Shown: piece after piece, positions 6,126-11,614 of the stretch
Numbering within the stretch: position 1 is the first letter of the stretch
Layout of the letters: every line of letters begins with the position of its first letter
Source of the DNA: Geothermobacter sp964441925
GTDB taxonomy: Bacteria; Desulfobacterota; Desulfuromonadia; Desulfuromonadales; Geothermobacteraceae
DNA: 11,614 nt
Direction: 5' to 3'
Assembly (NCBI GenBank): GCA_964441925.1
Contig: CAYTVY010000083.1
Location: 1 to 11,614 of the forward strand
Program-made: the position numbers and the translations under genes
The notes under the pieces: generated by a model
What the model was told of the DNA's origin: nothing
Databases searched by the model: none
The model's input: the letters and a program-made list of their open reading frames with translations, nothing else

Positions 6126-6444
6126 AATTGCGGCTGCGGAGGCGGCAGGCCCGTGTCCGGACTCGACAGTCCCTGGTGGATGACCTATGCTTGGACCTGA
6201 ATCAGTGAGCTTGCCGCCGGCGAATGGCGCAAGCCATTTTCATCACGCCGTAACCTGCGGTGAAGGTGGGTGACCTGCTTGCGCTTCCCAAAAATCACCG
6301 GCGAACCTGTGGGTGCGCCCTGCGATTTTTGCAAACCGCATTCAGGCCAGGCACTTACGCTCTTCATCCGGCACGGACCCGCTGATTCAGGCCTGGACCC
6401 GCACCCGGTTGGCCCGGTTCGGGCCGGCGACAGGGATGGCAACG
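6126..6444 (+). other. 319-bp gene-free region with several competing hairpins
   Basis: No credible protein gene was found between yraN and nadE, but the stretch is rich in inverted repeats. GGACT-CGAC-AGTCC forms a hairpin at 6159-6172. A 6-bp stem with a GCAA tetraloop (AATGGC/GCCATT) lies at 6223-6238. Its strands can instead pair with 6209-6218 (GCTTGC...GCC) or with GCTTGCGC at 6277-6284, so three stems compete. A further hairpin at 6289-6331 closes with CAAAAATC/GATTTTTG and has an inner stem GGCG.ACC/GGT.CGCC around TGTG. None ends in a T-run. I matched it to no riboswitch class I know. It may be a repeat element, a cis-acting leader of nadE, or both. Confidence 0.5.
6195..6392 (+). 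repeat. Inverted-repeat element B (about 198 bp) upstream of nadE
   Basis: The left end ACCTGAATCAGTGAG (6195-6209) and the right end CCCGCTGATTCAGGC (6378-6392) are inverted copies at 12 of 15 positions. The left end matches the two ends of element A (2132-2217) at 14 of 15 positions each. The resemblance goes further on the left side: both elements continue with GC followed by a TTGCCG-containing, CGGCG-rich run, and both are preceded by a TTG-rich flank. The interior is longer than in element A and holds the GCAA-loop and CAAAAATC hairpins. No transposase is present, so if mobile it would be non-autonomous. Confidence 0.5.
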
Positions 6445-8394
6445 ATGAACGAACTGCGCGAGACATTCACCAATTTCGGCCTGCTGCGGCTGGCGGTCGG
6501 CACGCCCGAGCTGAAGGTGGCCGATCCCGGCTTCAACGTCGGACGGATCTCCGGGCTCGCCCGGCGGGCGAGGGAGCAGGGCTGCCAGCTGTTGCTGCTG
6601 CCCGAGCTGTGCATCACCGGTTACAGTTGCGGTGATCTCTTCTATCAGCCGGCCCTGCAGCGGGCGGCCGTGGACGGTTTGCTCGAACTGGCGGCCCTGA
6701 GCCGCGAGATCGGGCTGCCGCTGGTGGCCGGCCTGCCGCTGGCGATCGACGGCCGGCTCTACAACTGTGCCGCCCTGGTCGCCGCCGGCCGCGTCTGTGG
6801 CCTGGTGCCCAAGACCCATCTGCCCAACAGTGCCGAGTTCTATGAGCAGCGCTGGTTTTCCGGCGCCGACCGGCTGACGGTGGCCGAAGTGACCGTCGGT
6901 GGCGGAAACGTGCCCGTCGGGAGTGATCTGCTCTTTGTCGCCGACAACCATCCCTGTTGCCAGCTGGGGATCGAGATCTGCGAGGACCTCTGGGCGGTCG
7001 AACCACCGAGCGGCCGGCAGGCGGCTGCCGGCGCCTCTTTGCTGCTCAACCTGTCGGCCAGTCCCGAAGTGCTCGGCAAGCGAAGCTACCGCCGGCAGCT
7101 GGTCGCCTCCCAGTCGGCCCGCTGTCTGGCCGCCTACGCCTATGCCTCGGCCGGCCCCGGCGAGTCGAGCACCGACCTGGTCTATGCCGGACACAGCCTG
7201 ATTGCCGAAAACGGCCAGATTCTGGCCGAGAGCGAACGTTTTTCCTTCGACAGCCAGTTGGCGGTCGCCGATGTCGATCTGGCCCGGCTGCAGCTCGAAC
7301 GGCAGCGCAACACCAGCTTTGCCGATGCCGACAGTGGCGGTTTCCGGGTCATCCCCTTTTCCCTCGGTCGGGCCGCCGCCGACGAACTGCGGCGCCCGGT
7401 GCCGCGCCATCCCTTCGTGCCGGAGGCGGAGCAGGAGCGGGACGAACGCTGCGAGGAGATCTTCGCCATCCAGACCACCGGCCTGGCCCGGCGACTGCGG
7501 CACACCGGTTGCCGGCAGGTGGTGATCGGCGTCTCCGGCGGACTCGATTCGACCCTGGCGCTGCTGGTGGCGACCCGGGCCTTCGATCGTCTCGGTCTGC
7601 CGCGTTCCGGCGTCCTGGCGGTGACCATGCCCGGTTTCGGCACGACCGAACGCACCCGCGGCAACGCCGGCCGGCTGGCGGAGCTGCTCGGCACCAGCCT
7701 GAAGGTGATCCCGATCCATGCCAGTGTCCGGCAGCACTTCGCCGACATCGGCCACGACGAGACCTGCCACGACATCACCTACGAGAACGCCCAGGCCCGC
7801 GAGCGGACCCAGATCCTGATGGATCTGGCCAACCAGGTCGGCGGCCTGGTGATCGGCACCGGCGACCTGTCGGAGCTGGCCCTGGGCTGGGCGACCTACA
7901 ACGGCGATCACATGTCGATGTACGCCGTCAACGTCGGGGTGCCCAAGACCCTGGTCCGCTACCTGGTCGAATGGTGCGCCGAGCGCGTCTTCAGCGGGGA
8001 GATCCGTGCCGTGCTGCGCGACGTCTGCGCCACGCCGGTGTCGCCCGAGTTGCTGCCGCCGGATGCCAACGGCGACATCGGCCAGAAGACGGAGGAGACC
8101 GTCGGCCCCTACGAGCTGCACGATTTCTTCCTCTATCATGCGATCCGGCTGCACTATCCGCCGGCGAAGATTCTCGCTTTTGCCGGCCAGGCCTTTGCCG
8201 ACCGTTACCGCCGCGAGGAGATTCTTCACTGGCTCGAAGTCTTCTACCGCCGTTTCTTCGGCCAGCAGTTCAAGCGTTCCTGCCTGCCCGACGGCCCCAA
8301 GGTCGGCAGTGTCGTGCTGTCGCCCCGTGGCGACTGGCGGATGCCGAGTGACGCCAGCGTGGCGCTCTGGCTGGAGGAGGTGAGGAAGCTGTAG
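6445..8394 (+). CDS. nadE: Glutamine-dependent NAD+ synthetase
   Basis: The enzyme converts nicotinic acid adenine dinucleotide to NAD+ with ATP, using ammonia released from glutamine by its own glutaminase domain. The 649-residue protein is the long, two-domain form. The N-terminal nitrilase-like domain (about 12-290) has the triad Glu54 in LLPELCITGY (51-60), Lys123 in VPKTHLPN (121-128) and Cys179 in GIEICEDLW (175-183). The synthetase domain (about 335-649) has the P-loop VSGGLDST (363-370), GTGDLSELALGW (471-482) and YNGDHMSMYAVN (485-496). ATG 6445 is chosen because AGGGA lies eight bases upstream; ATG 6436 is too close to that site, and in-frame codons from 6313 would add residues read from the intergenic repeat. 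rsmI follows 15 bases later. Confidence 0.96.
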   Translation: MNELRETFTNFGLLRLAVGTPELKVADPGFNVGRISGLARRAREQGCQLLLLPELCITGYSCGDLFYQPALQRAAVDGLLELAALSREIGLPLVAGLPLAIDGRLYNCAALVAAGRVCGLVPKTHLPNSAEFYEQRWFSGADRLTVAEVTVGGGNVPVGSDLLFVADNHPCCQLGIEICEDLWAVEPPSGRQAAAGASLLLNLSASPEVLGKRSYRRQLVASQSARCLAAYAYASAGPGESSTDLVYAGHSLIAENGQILAESERFSFDSQLAVADVDLARLQLERQRNTSFADADSGGFRVIPFSLGRAAADELRRPVPRHPFVPEAEQERDERCEEIFAIQTTGLARRLRHTGCRQVVIGVSGGLDSTLALLVATRAFDRLGLPRSGVLAVTMPGFGTTERTRGNAGRLAELLGTSLKVIPIHASVRQHFADIGHDETCHDITYENAQARERTQILMDLANQVGGLVIGTGDLSELALGWATYNGDHMSMYAVNVGVPKTLVRYLVEWCAERVFSGEIRAVLRDVCATPVSPELLPPDANGDIGQKTEETVGPYELHDFFLYHAIRLHYPPAKILAFAGQAFADRYRREEILHWLEVFYRRFFGQQFKRSCLPDGPKVGSVVLSPRGDWRMPSDASVALWLEEVRKL

Positions 8395-8409
8395 GCTGCC
8401 GGTCTTCCC

Positions 8410-9228
8410 ATGCTCTATCTCGTTGCCACACCCATCGGTAATCTCGAGGACATGACCCTGCGTGCGGTGCGCATCCTGCGCGAGGTCGATCTCATCGCCT
8501 GCGAGGACACCCGGCACAGCCGCAAACTGCTGGAGCATTTCGGCATCACCACGCCGCTGACGTCCTTTCACGAGCACAATGAGCGGGACAAGGGGGAGAA
8601 GCTGCTGGCCGAGCTGCGCTCGGGCCGGACGCTGGCCCTGATCAGCGATGCCGGCACCCCGGCGATCAGCGATCCGGGTTACCGGCTGGTGCGGCGTTGC
8701 CACGAGCTGGGCATTGCCGTCAGCATCGTGCCCGGTGCCCAGGCGGCGGTCAGCGCCCTGGCGGTCAGCGGCCTGCCGACCGATCGTTTCGCTTTCGAGG
8801 GGTTTCTGCCGGCGAAGGCGGCCGCCCGCCGGAAACGGCTGCGACAGCTGCTTCCAGAGGAAAGGACCCTGATCTTTTACGAGGCGCCGCACCGGCTGGC
8901 GGCCAGTCTGCGCGACCTGGCGGAACTCTGCCCGGAACGGGAGCTGGTGGTGGTGCGGGAGCTGACCAAGCTGCACGAGGAAATCTGCCGGGGGACGGCG
9001 GCCGAACTGGCGGAGCGCTGGCGCCGGGAGAAGGCGCGTGGCGAGGTGGTGCTGCTGGTGGCGCCGGGAGAGGGGGAGCGGCCGGCGGCCGATCTGCCGA
9101 CCGCGGTGCGCCGGGAGCTGGCGGCCGGCCGGCCGGTGCGGGCCATCAGCCGGGAGCTGGCCGCGCTTTACGGTGTCTCCGGCAGTGAAGTCTACCGGCT
9201 GGCCCAGCAGCTGAAGGACGAAGGCTGA
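8410..9228 (+). CDS. rsmI: 16S rRNA (cytidine-1402-2'-O)-methyltransferase RsmI
   Basis: RsmI methylates the 2'-OH of C1402 in the 16S rRNA decoding centre with SAM and belongs to the tetrapyrrole-methylase fold. The 272-residue product shows the family motifs in order: LYLVATPIGNLEDMTLRA (2-19), CEDTRHSRKLL (31-41), LISDAGTPAISDPGY (77-91), GLPTDRFAFEGFLPAK (121-136), LIFYEAPHRL (154-163) and VVRELTKLHEE (181-191). The loop VPGAQAAVSAL (107-117) replaces the commoner PGPSA/PGPCA, a mild deviation. No clear ribosome binding site precedes ATG 8410, but the start fits the family. It follows nadE by 15 bases and is probably co-transcribed. Its stop TGA directly abuts the stop of the convergent acyP. 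Confidence 0.95.
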   Translation: MLYLVATPIGNLEDMTLRAVRILREVDLIACEDTRHSRKLLEHFGITTPLTSFHEHNERDKGEKLLAELRSGRTLALISDAGTPAISDPGYRLVRRCHELGIAVSIVPGAQAAVSALAVSGLPTDRFAFEGFLPAKAAARRKRLRQLLPEERTLIFYEAPHRLAASLRDLAELCPERELVVVRELTKLHEEICRGTAAELAERWRREKARGEVVLLVAPGEGERPAADLPTAVRRELAAGRPVRAISRELAALYGVSGSEVYRLAQQLKDEG

Positions 9229-9507
9229 TCAGCGGACCGTAAAACCGTCGAAGTCGTCCGTGGCGTCCTGCCAGGTGACGGCGACATCGCTGACGCGGGC
9301 GGCCGGCGGTCCCTGCCGGCACCAGGCGATCAGCTCTTCCAGGGCGGTCACCTCGCCTTCGGCAACCGCCTCGACCCGGCCGTCGGGCAGGTTGCGGACC
9401 CAGCCGGTCAGCCCGAGCTGCCCGGCTTTCTCCCGGGTGCTCGCCCGGTACCAGACGCCCTGGACCTTGCCGGAAATCAGCAGGTGAATCTGTTTCTTCT
9501 CCTTCAT
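9229..9507 (-). CDS. acyP: Acylphosphatase
   Basis: Acylphosphatase hydrolyses carboxyl-phosphate bonds in small acyl phosphates. The 92-residue product has the usual size. The phosphate-binding loop GKVQGVWYR (13-21) ends in the expected catalytic Arg21, and GWVRNLPDGRVEAVAEG (35-51) supplies the catalytic Asn39. The start ATG overlaps the ligA stop (ATGA), and GAGGAA lies five bases upstream, so it is probably translated with ligA from a shared transcript. The 3' end abuts rsmI with no spacing and no terminator could be found between them. Confidence 0.94.
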   Translation of the reverse strand: MKEKKQIHLLISGKVQGVWYRASTREKAGQLGLTGWVRNLPDGRVEAVAEGEVTALEELIAWCRQGPPAARVSDVAVTWQDATDDFDGFTVR

Positions 9508-11519
9508 GCCAGTTCCTCGATGCGTTGCAGAAATTCCTCTTCGCTGATGATTTCGATGCCGAGCTGCCGGGCCTTCTCCAGCTTGCTGCCGGCATCGCGA
9601 CCGGCGACCACCGTGTCGGTGTTGCGGCTGACCGAGCCGGCGGCCCGGCCACCCAGCCGCTCGACCAGCTGCCGGGCCTCCCGCCGTTTCAGTTTTTCCA
9701 GACTGCCGGTGAAGACATAGGTCTTGCCGGCCAAGGGGCCGCTGCCGGCCGCCTGCGTCGTCAGCGGCTGCGGCTCGACTCCCAGCTGCCGCAGTTGCGC
9801 GAGGATCTCGCGGTTGCGCGGCGAGGCGAAGAAGGCCCGCAGGCTTTCACTGACCCGCGGCCCGATCTCGTGGATGGCGAGCAGGCAGTCCTCGTCGGCC
9901 GCAGCCAGTTCGTCGAGGCTGGAAAAGTGGCGGGCGAGGACCCGGGCCAGATGGCTGCCGACGTGGCGGATGCCGAGAGCGAAGAGAAAACGGTCGAAAG
10001 GACGTTTGCGGCTGGCATCGATGGCCCGCAGCAGCTTGCCGGCCGATTTTTCTCCCATCCGTTCCAGTGGCAGCAGGTCGTCGATGGTCAGCCGGTAGAG
10101 ATCGGCGACGCTCGTCACCAGGCCACCGGCCAGCAGCTGATCGACGGTGCGTTCGCCCAGCCCCTCGATGTCCATCGCCGCCCGGGAGGCGAAGTGGCGG
10201 ATCGCCTCTTTCAGCCGCGCCGGACAGGCCAGGTCCTGGCAGCGGGGGACGACTTCGTCCGGCAGCCGGGCGACGGGCGCGCCGCAGGCCGGGCAGCTGA
10301 CCGGCGGCTCGATCGTCCGCTCGCCGCCGGTGCGGTTTTCGGTTCGTACCCGGACCACGTCGGGAATGACGTCACCGGCGCGCTCGACCACCACCGTGTC
10401 ACCGATGCGCAGGTCGAGCCGGGCGATTTCGTCCCAGTTGTGCAGGCTGGCGCGGGAGACGGTGACGCCGCTGACCTCGACCGGCCGGAGAATGGCGACC
10501 GGCGTCAGGGCCCCGGTGCGGCCGACCTGGATGCGGACATCCTCGACGGTGGTCGTCGCCTGGCGCGGCGGGAATTTCATGGCGATCGCCCAGCGCGGAC
10601 TGCGGCTCTTGGCGCCGAGCTGCCGCTGCAGGGCGCGGTCGTTGACCTTGACCACCATGCCGTCGATCTCGAAGGGCAGCTGCTCGCGTTTCGCCAGCAG
10701 GTCCCGGTAGCAGGCGATCACCTCGTCGACACCGCGGGCCAGGCGGGTTCCCGCGACGTTGGTGCGCAGTCCCCATCGCCGGAATCTCTCCAGCAGCTGC
10801 TGCTGGCTGGCGATCTCCTCGCCGATGAGTCGGCCGACTCCATGGCAGAAGATGCGCAGCGGCCGTCTGGCGGTCTGGCGCGGATCGAGCTGCCGCAGGC
10901 TGCCGGCGGCGGCGTTGCGTGGATTGGCGAAGGTCGATTCTCCCTCCTCCTCGCGCCGGCGGTTGAAACGGCGGAAGTCCTCGAGTTCGATGTAGACTTC
11001 GCCGCGCACGTCGACCAATTCGGGACAGGGGCGGTTCAGGCGCAGGGGTATGCTGCCGATGGTGCGCAGGTTGTCGGTGATCTCCTCGCCGACCGTGCCG
11101 TCGCCCCGGGTCGAGCCGGTGACGAGAACGCCGTCCTGGTAGGTCAGCTCGACGGCGACGCCGTCCAGCTTCATTTCGCACAGGTAGGTGACCGGCTCGT
11201 CGCTGCCCAGGGCGCGGCGGACGCGGGCGTCGAATTCGACGAACTCCTCTTCGTCGAGGGCGTTCTCCAGTGACAGCATCGGTTCGGCGTGCCGCACCTG
11301 CCGGAAGGTCTCCAGCGGCGGCGCTCCGACCCGGCGCGAGGGCGAATCGGGGGTGACCAGTTCGGGAAAGCGCTCCTCGAGAGCCAGCAGCTCGCGGAAG
11401 AGGGCGTCGTACTCGGCATCGGAGATTTCCGGCCGGTCGAGCACGTGGTAGAGGTGGTTGTGATGGTGCAGTTGTACGGCGAGCTGCCGGTGGCGCTCGC
11501 GGGCCTGTTTGACATCCAT
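9504..11519 (-). CDS. ligA: NAD+-dependent DNA ligase LigA
   Basis: LigA seals nicks in replication and repair, using NAD+ to form a lysyl-AMP. The 671-residue protein is complete. Domain Ia, which binds the NMN half of NAD+, keeps Tyr24, His25, Asp34, Tyr37 and Asp38. The adenylation domain has the nucleophile Lys117 in EMKLDG (115-120), RGDGTVGEEIT (138-148) and ANPRNAAAGSLRQLDP (198-213). The OB fold includes QVGRTGALTPVA (331-342). Four cysteines at 409, 412, 427 and 432 form the zinc finger. Helix-hairpin-helix repeats (about 447-585) and a BRCT domain (about 593-671) follow. ATG 11519 is preferred because GGAG lies nine bases upstream; ATG 11528 would touch that site directly and adds three residues. 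It overlaps acyP by four bases. Confidence 0.97.
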   Translation of the reverse strand: MDVKQARERHRQLAVQLHHHNHLYHVLDRPEISDAEYDALFRELLALEERFPELVTPDSPSRRVGAPPLETFRQVRHAEPMLSLENALDEEEFVEFDARVRRALGSDEPVTYLCEMKLDGVAVELTYQDGVLVTGSTRGDGTVGEEITDNLRTIGSIPLRLNRPCPELVDVRGEVYIELEDFRRFNRRREEEGESTFANPRNAAAGSLRQLDPRQTARRPLRIFCHGVGRLIGEEIASQQQLLERFRRWGLRTNVAGTRLARGVDEVIACYRDLLAKREQLPFEIDGMVVKVNDRALQRQLGAKSRSPRWAIAMKFPPRQATTTVEDVRIQVGRTGALTPVAILRPVEVSGVTVSRASLHNWDEIARLDLRIGDTVVVERAGDVIPDVVRVRTENRTGGERTIEPPVSCPACGAPVARLPDEVVPRCQDLACPARLKEAIRHFASRAAMDIEGLGERTVDQLLAGGLVTSVADLYRLTIDDLLPLERMGEKSAGKLLRAIDASRKRPFDRFLFALGIRHVGSHLARVLARHFSSLDELAAADEDCLLAIHEIGPRVSESLRAFFASPRNREILAQLRQLGVEPQPLTTQAAGSGPLAGKTYVFTGSLEKLKRREARQLVERLGGRAAGSVSRNTDTVVAGRDAGSKLEKARQLGIEIISEEEFLQRIEELA

Positions 11520-11528
11520 TATCGTCAT

Positions 11529-11532
11529 CTCC
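11529..11532 (-). promoter_or_regulatory. Ribosome binding site that decides the ligA start
   Basis: GGAG on the minus strand lies nine bases before ATG 11519 but zero bases before ATG 11528, favouring the shorter protein. Confidence 0.55.
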
Positions 11533-11570
11533 GGTGGTCACCCCGCGGTCCGGGGAATGCGGAATACTGG

Positions 11571-11600
11571 CTTATACCACAGCCTTCGCCGGCGGTTCAA
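11571..11600 (-). promoter_or_regulatory. sigma70-type promoter for ligA-acyP
   Basis: On the minus strand TTGAAC (11600-11595) and TATAAG (11576-11571) are separated by 18 bases. The -10 box matches consensus at 5 of 6 and the -35 box at 4 of 6. Transcription would start near 11563, with a leader of about 45 bases that contains a short CCCCG/CGGGG hairpin (11541-11555). Confidence 0.6.
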
Positions 11601-11614
11601 TTTTCCCCCCGGTT

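Noticed and set aside
6159..6172. GGACT/AGTCC hairpin as terminator after yraN
   Set aside because: The stem is only five base pairs and is followed by CTGGTGG rather than a T-run.
6331..6340. GCAAACC resembling the start of a GEMM (cyclic-dinucleotide) riboswitch
   Set aside because: The second conserved GEMM segment (GCAAAGC...) and the rest of its structure are missing downstream.
6185..6367. Minus-strand 60-residue reading frame in the yraN-nadE gap
   Set aside because: It lies within the inverted-repeat element, has no convincing ribosome binding site, and its composition (many Arg, Ser, His) looks like translated repeat. If the same peptide recurs in the genome it would more likely mark the repeat than a gene.
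6195..6392. Integron attC site or insertion sequence
   Set aside because: No RYYYAAC/GTTRRRY core pair was seen, no integrase or transposase is present, and I could not identify a target-site duplication.
6364..8976. Long minus-strand open frame (870 codons) opposite nadE and rsmI
   Set aside because: Long antisense frames are expected in GC-rich coding DNA. The translation is low-complexity (Gln, Gly, Ala, Arg) and matches no family, while the plus strand encodes two clear enzymes.
9525..11273. Long plus-strand open frame opposite ligA
   Set aside because: It is an antisense shadow of ligA: Asp/Gly/Ala/Gln-rich, with no recognisable domain.

Overview
The window is GC-rich and densely packed with conserved housekeeping genes. 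The order ffh - rpsP - KH-domain gene (khpA type) - rimM - trmD - SPOUT-like RNA methyltransferase - rplS - (small gene) - rnhB - yraN, preceded by a DUF3343 Se/S-carrier-like gene, is what I would expect of a Desulfuromonadales/Geobacterales-type deltaproteobacterium (Geobacter, Desulfuromonas or Pelobacter relatives). This placement rests on gene order and protein character, not on a database search.

Layout. Positions 79-342 hold a small DUF3343 protein. A strong sigma70-type promoter (354-383) then opens a plus-strand ribosome and protein-targeting operon, 425-4709. It carries Ffh (SRP GTPase), ribosomal protein S16, a KH RNA-binding protein, RimM (16S maturation), TrmD (tRNA m1G37 methyltransferase), a predicted SAM-dependent RNA methyltransferase and ribosomal protein L19. 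From the KH gene to rplS the genes overlap by 1 to 4 bases or are 4 bases apart. A perfect 19-bp bidirectional terminator (4726-4769) closes the operon and also serves a short convergent minus-strand gene for a two-helix membrane protein (4796-4987). The plus strand resumes with rnhB and yraN (overlapping), then a 319-bp gene-free stretch rich in inverted repeats, then glutamine-dependent NAD synthetase (nadE) and rsmI. From the right edge ligA and acyP run on the minus strand as an overlapping pair from their own promoter. They meet rsmI stop to stop, with no bases between.

How the genes work together. Most products serve translation: membrane targeting (Ffh), ribosomal proteins (S16, L19), 30S assembly (RimM, KH protein), and tRNA/rRNA methylation (TrmD, RsmI, probably the unnamed methyltransferase). 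RNase HII and LigA act in DNA replication and repair. LigA uses NAD+, the product of the nearby NadE, although this proximity need not be functional.

No defence system, CRISPR array, transposase, tRNA or rRNA gene was seen. The most unusual signal is non-coding. A 15-bp sequence, close to ACCTGAATCAGTGAG, occurs as inverted pairs bounding two intergenic segments: 2132-2217 (between rpsP and the KH gene) and 6195-6392 (upstream of nadE). This suggests a dispersed, structured, MITE- or REP-like repeat family. The second copy also contains several mutually exclusive hairpins.
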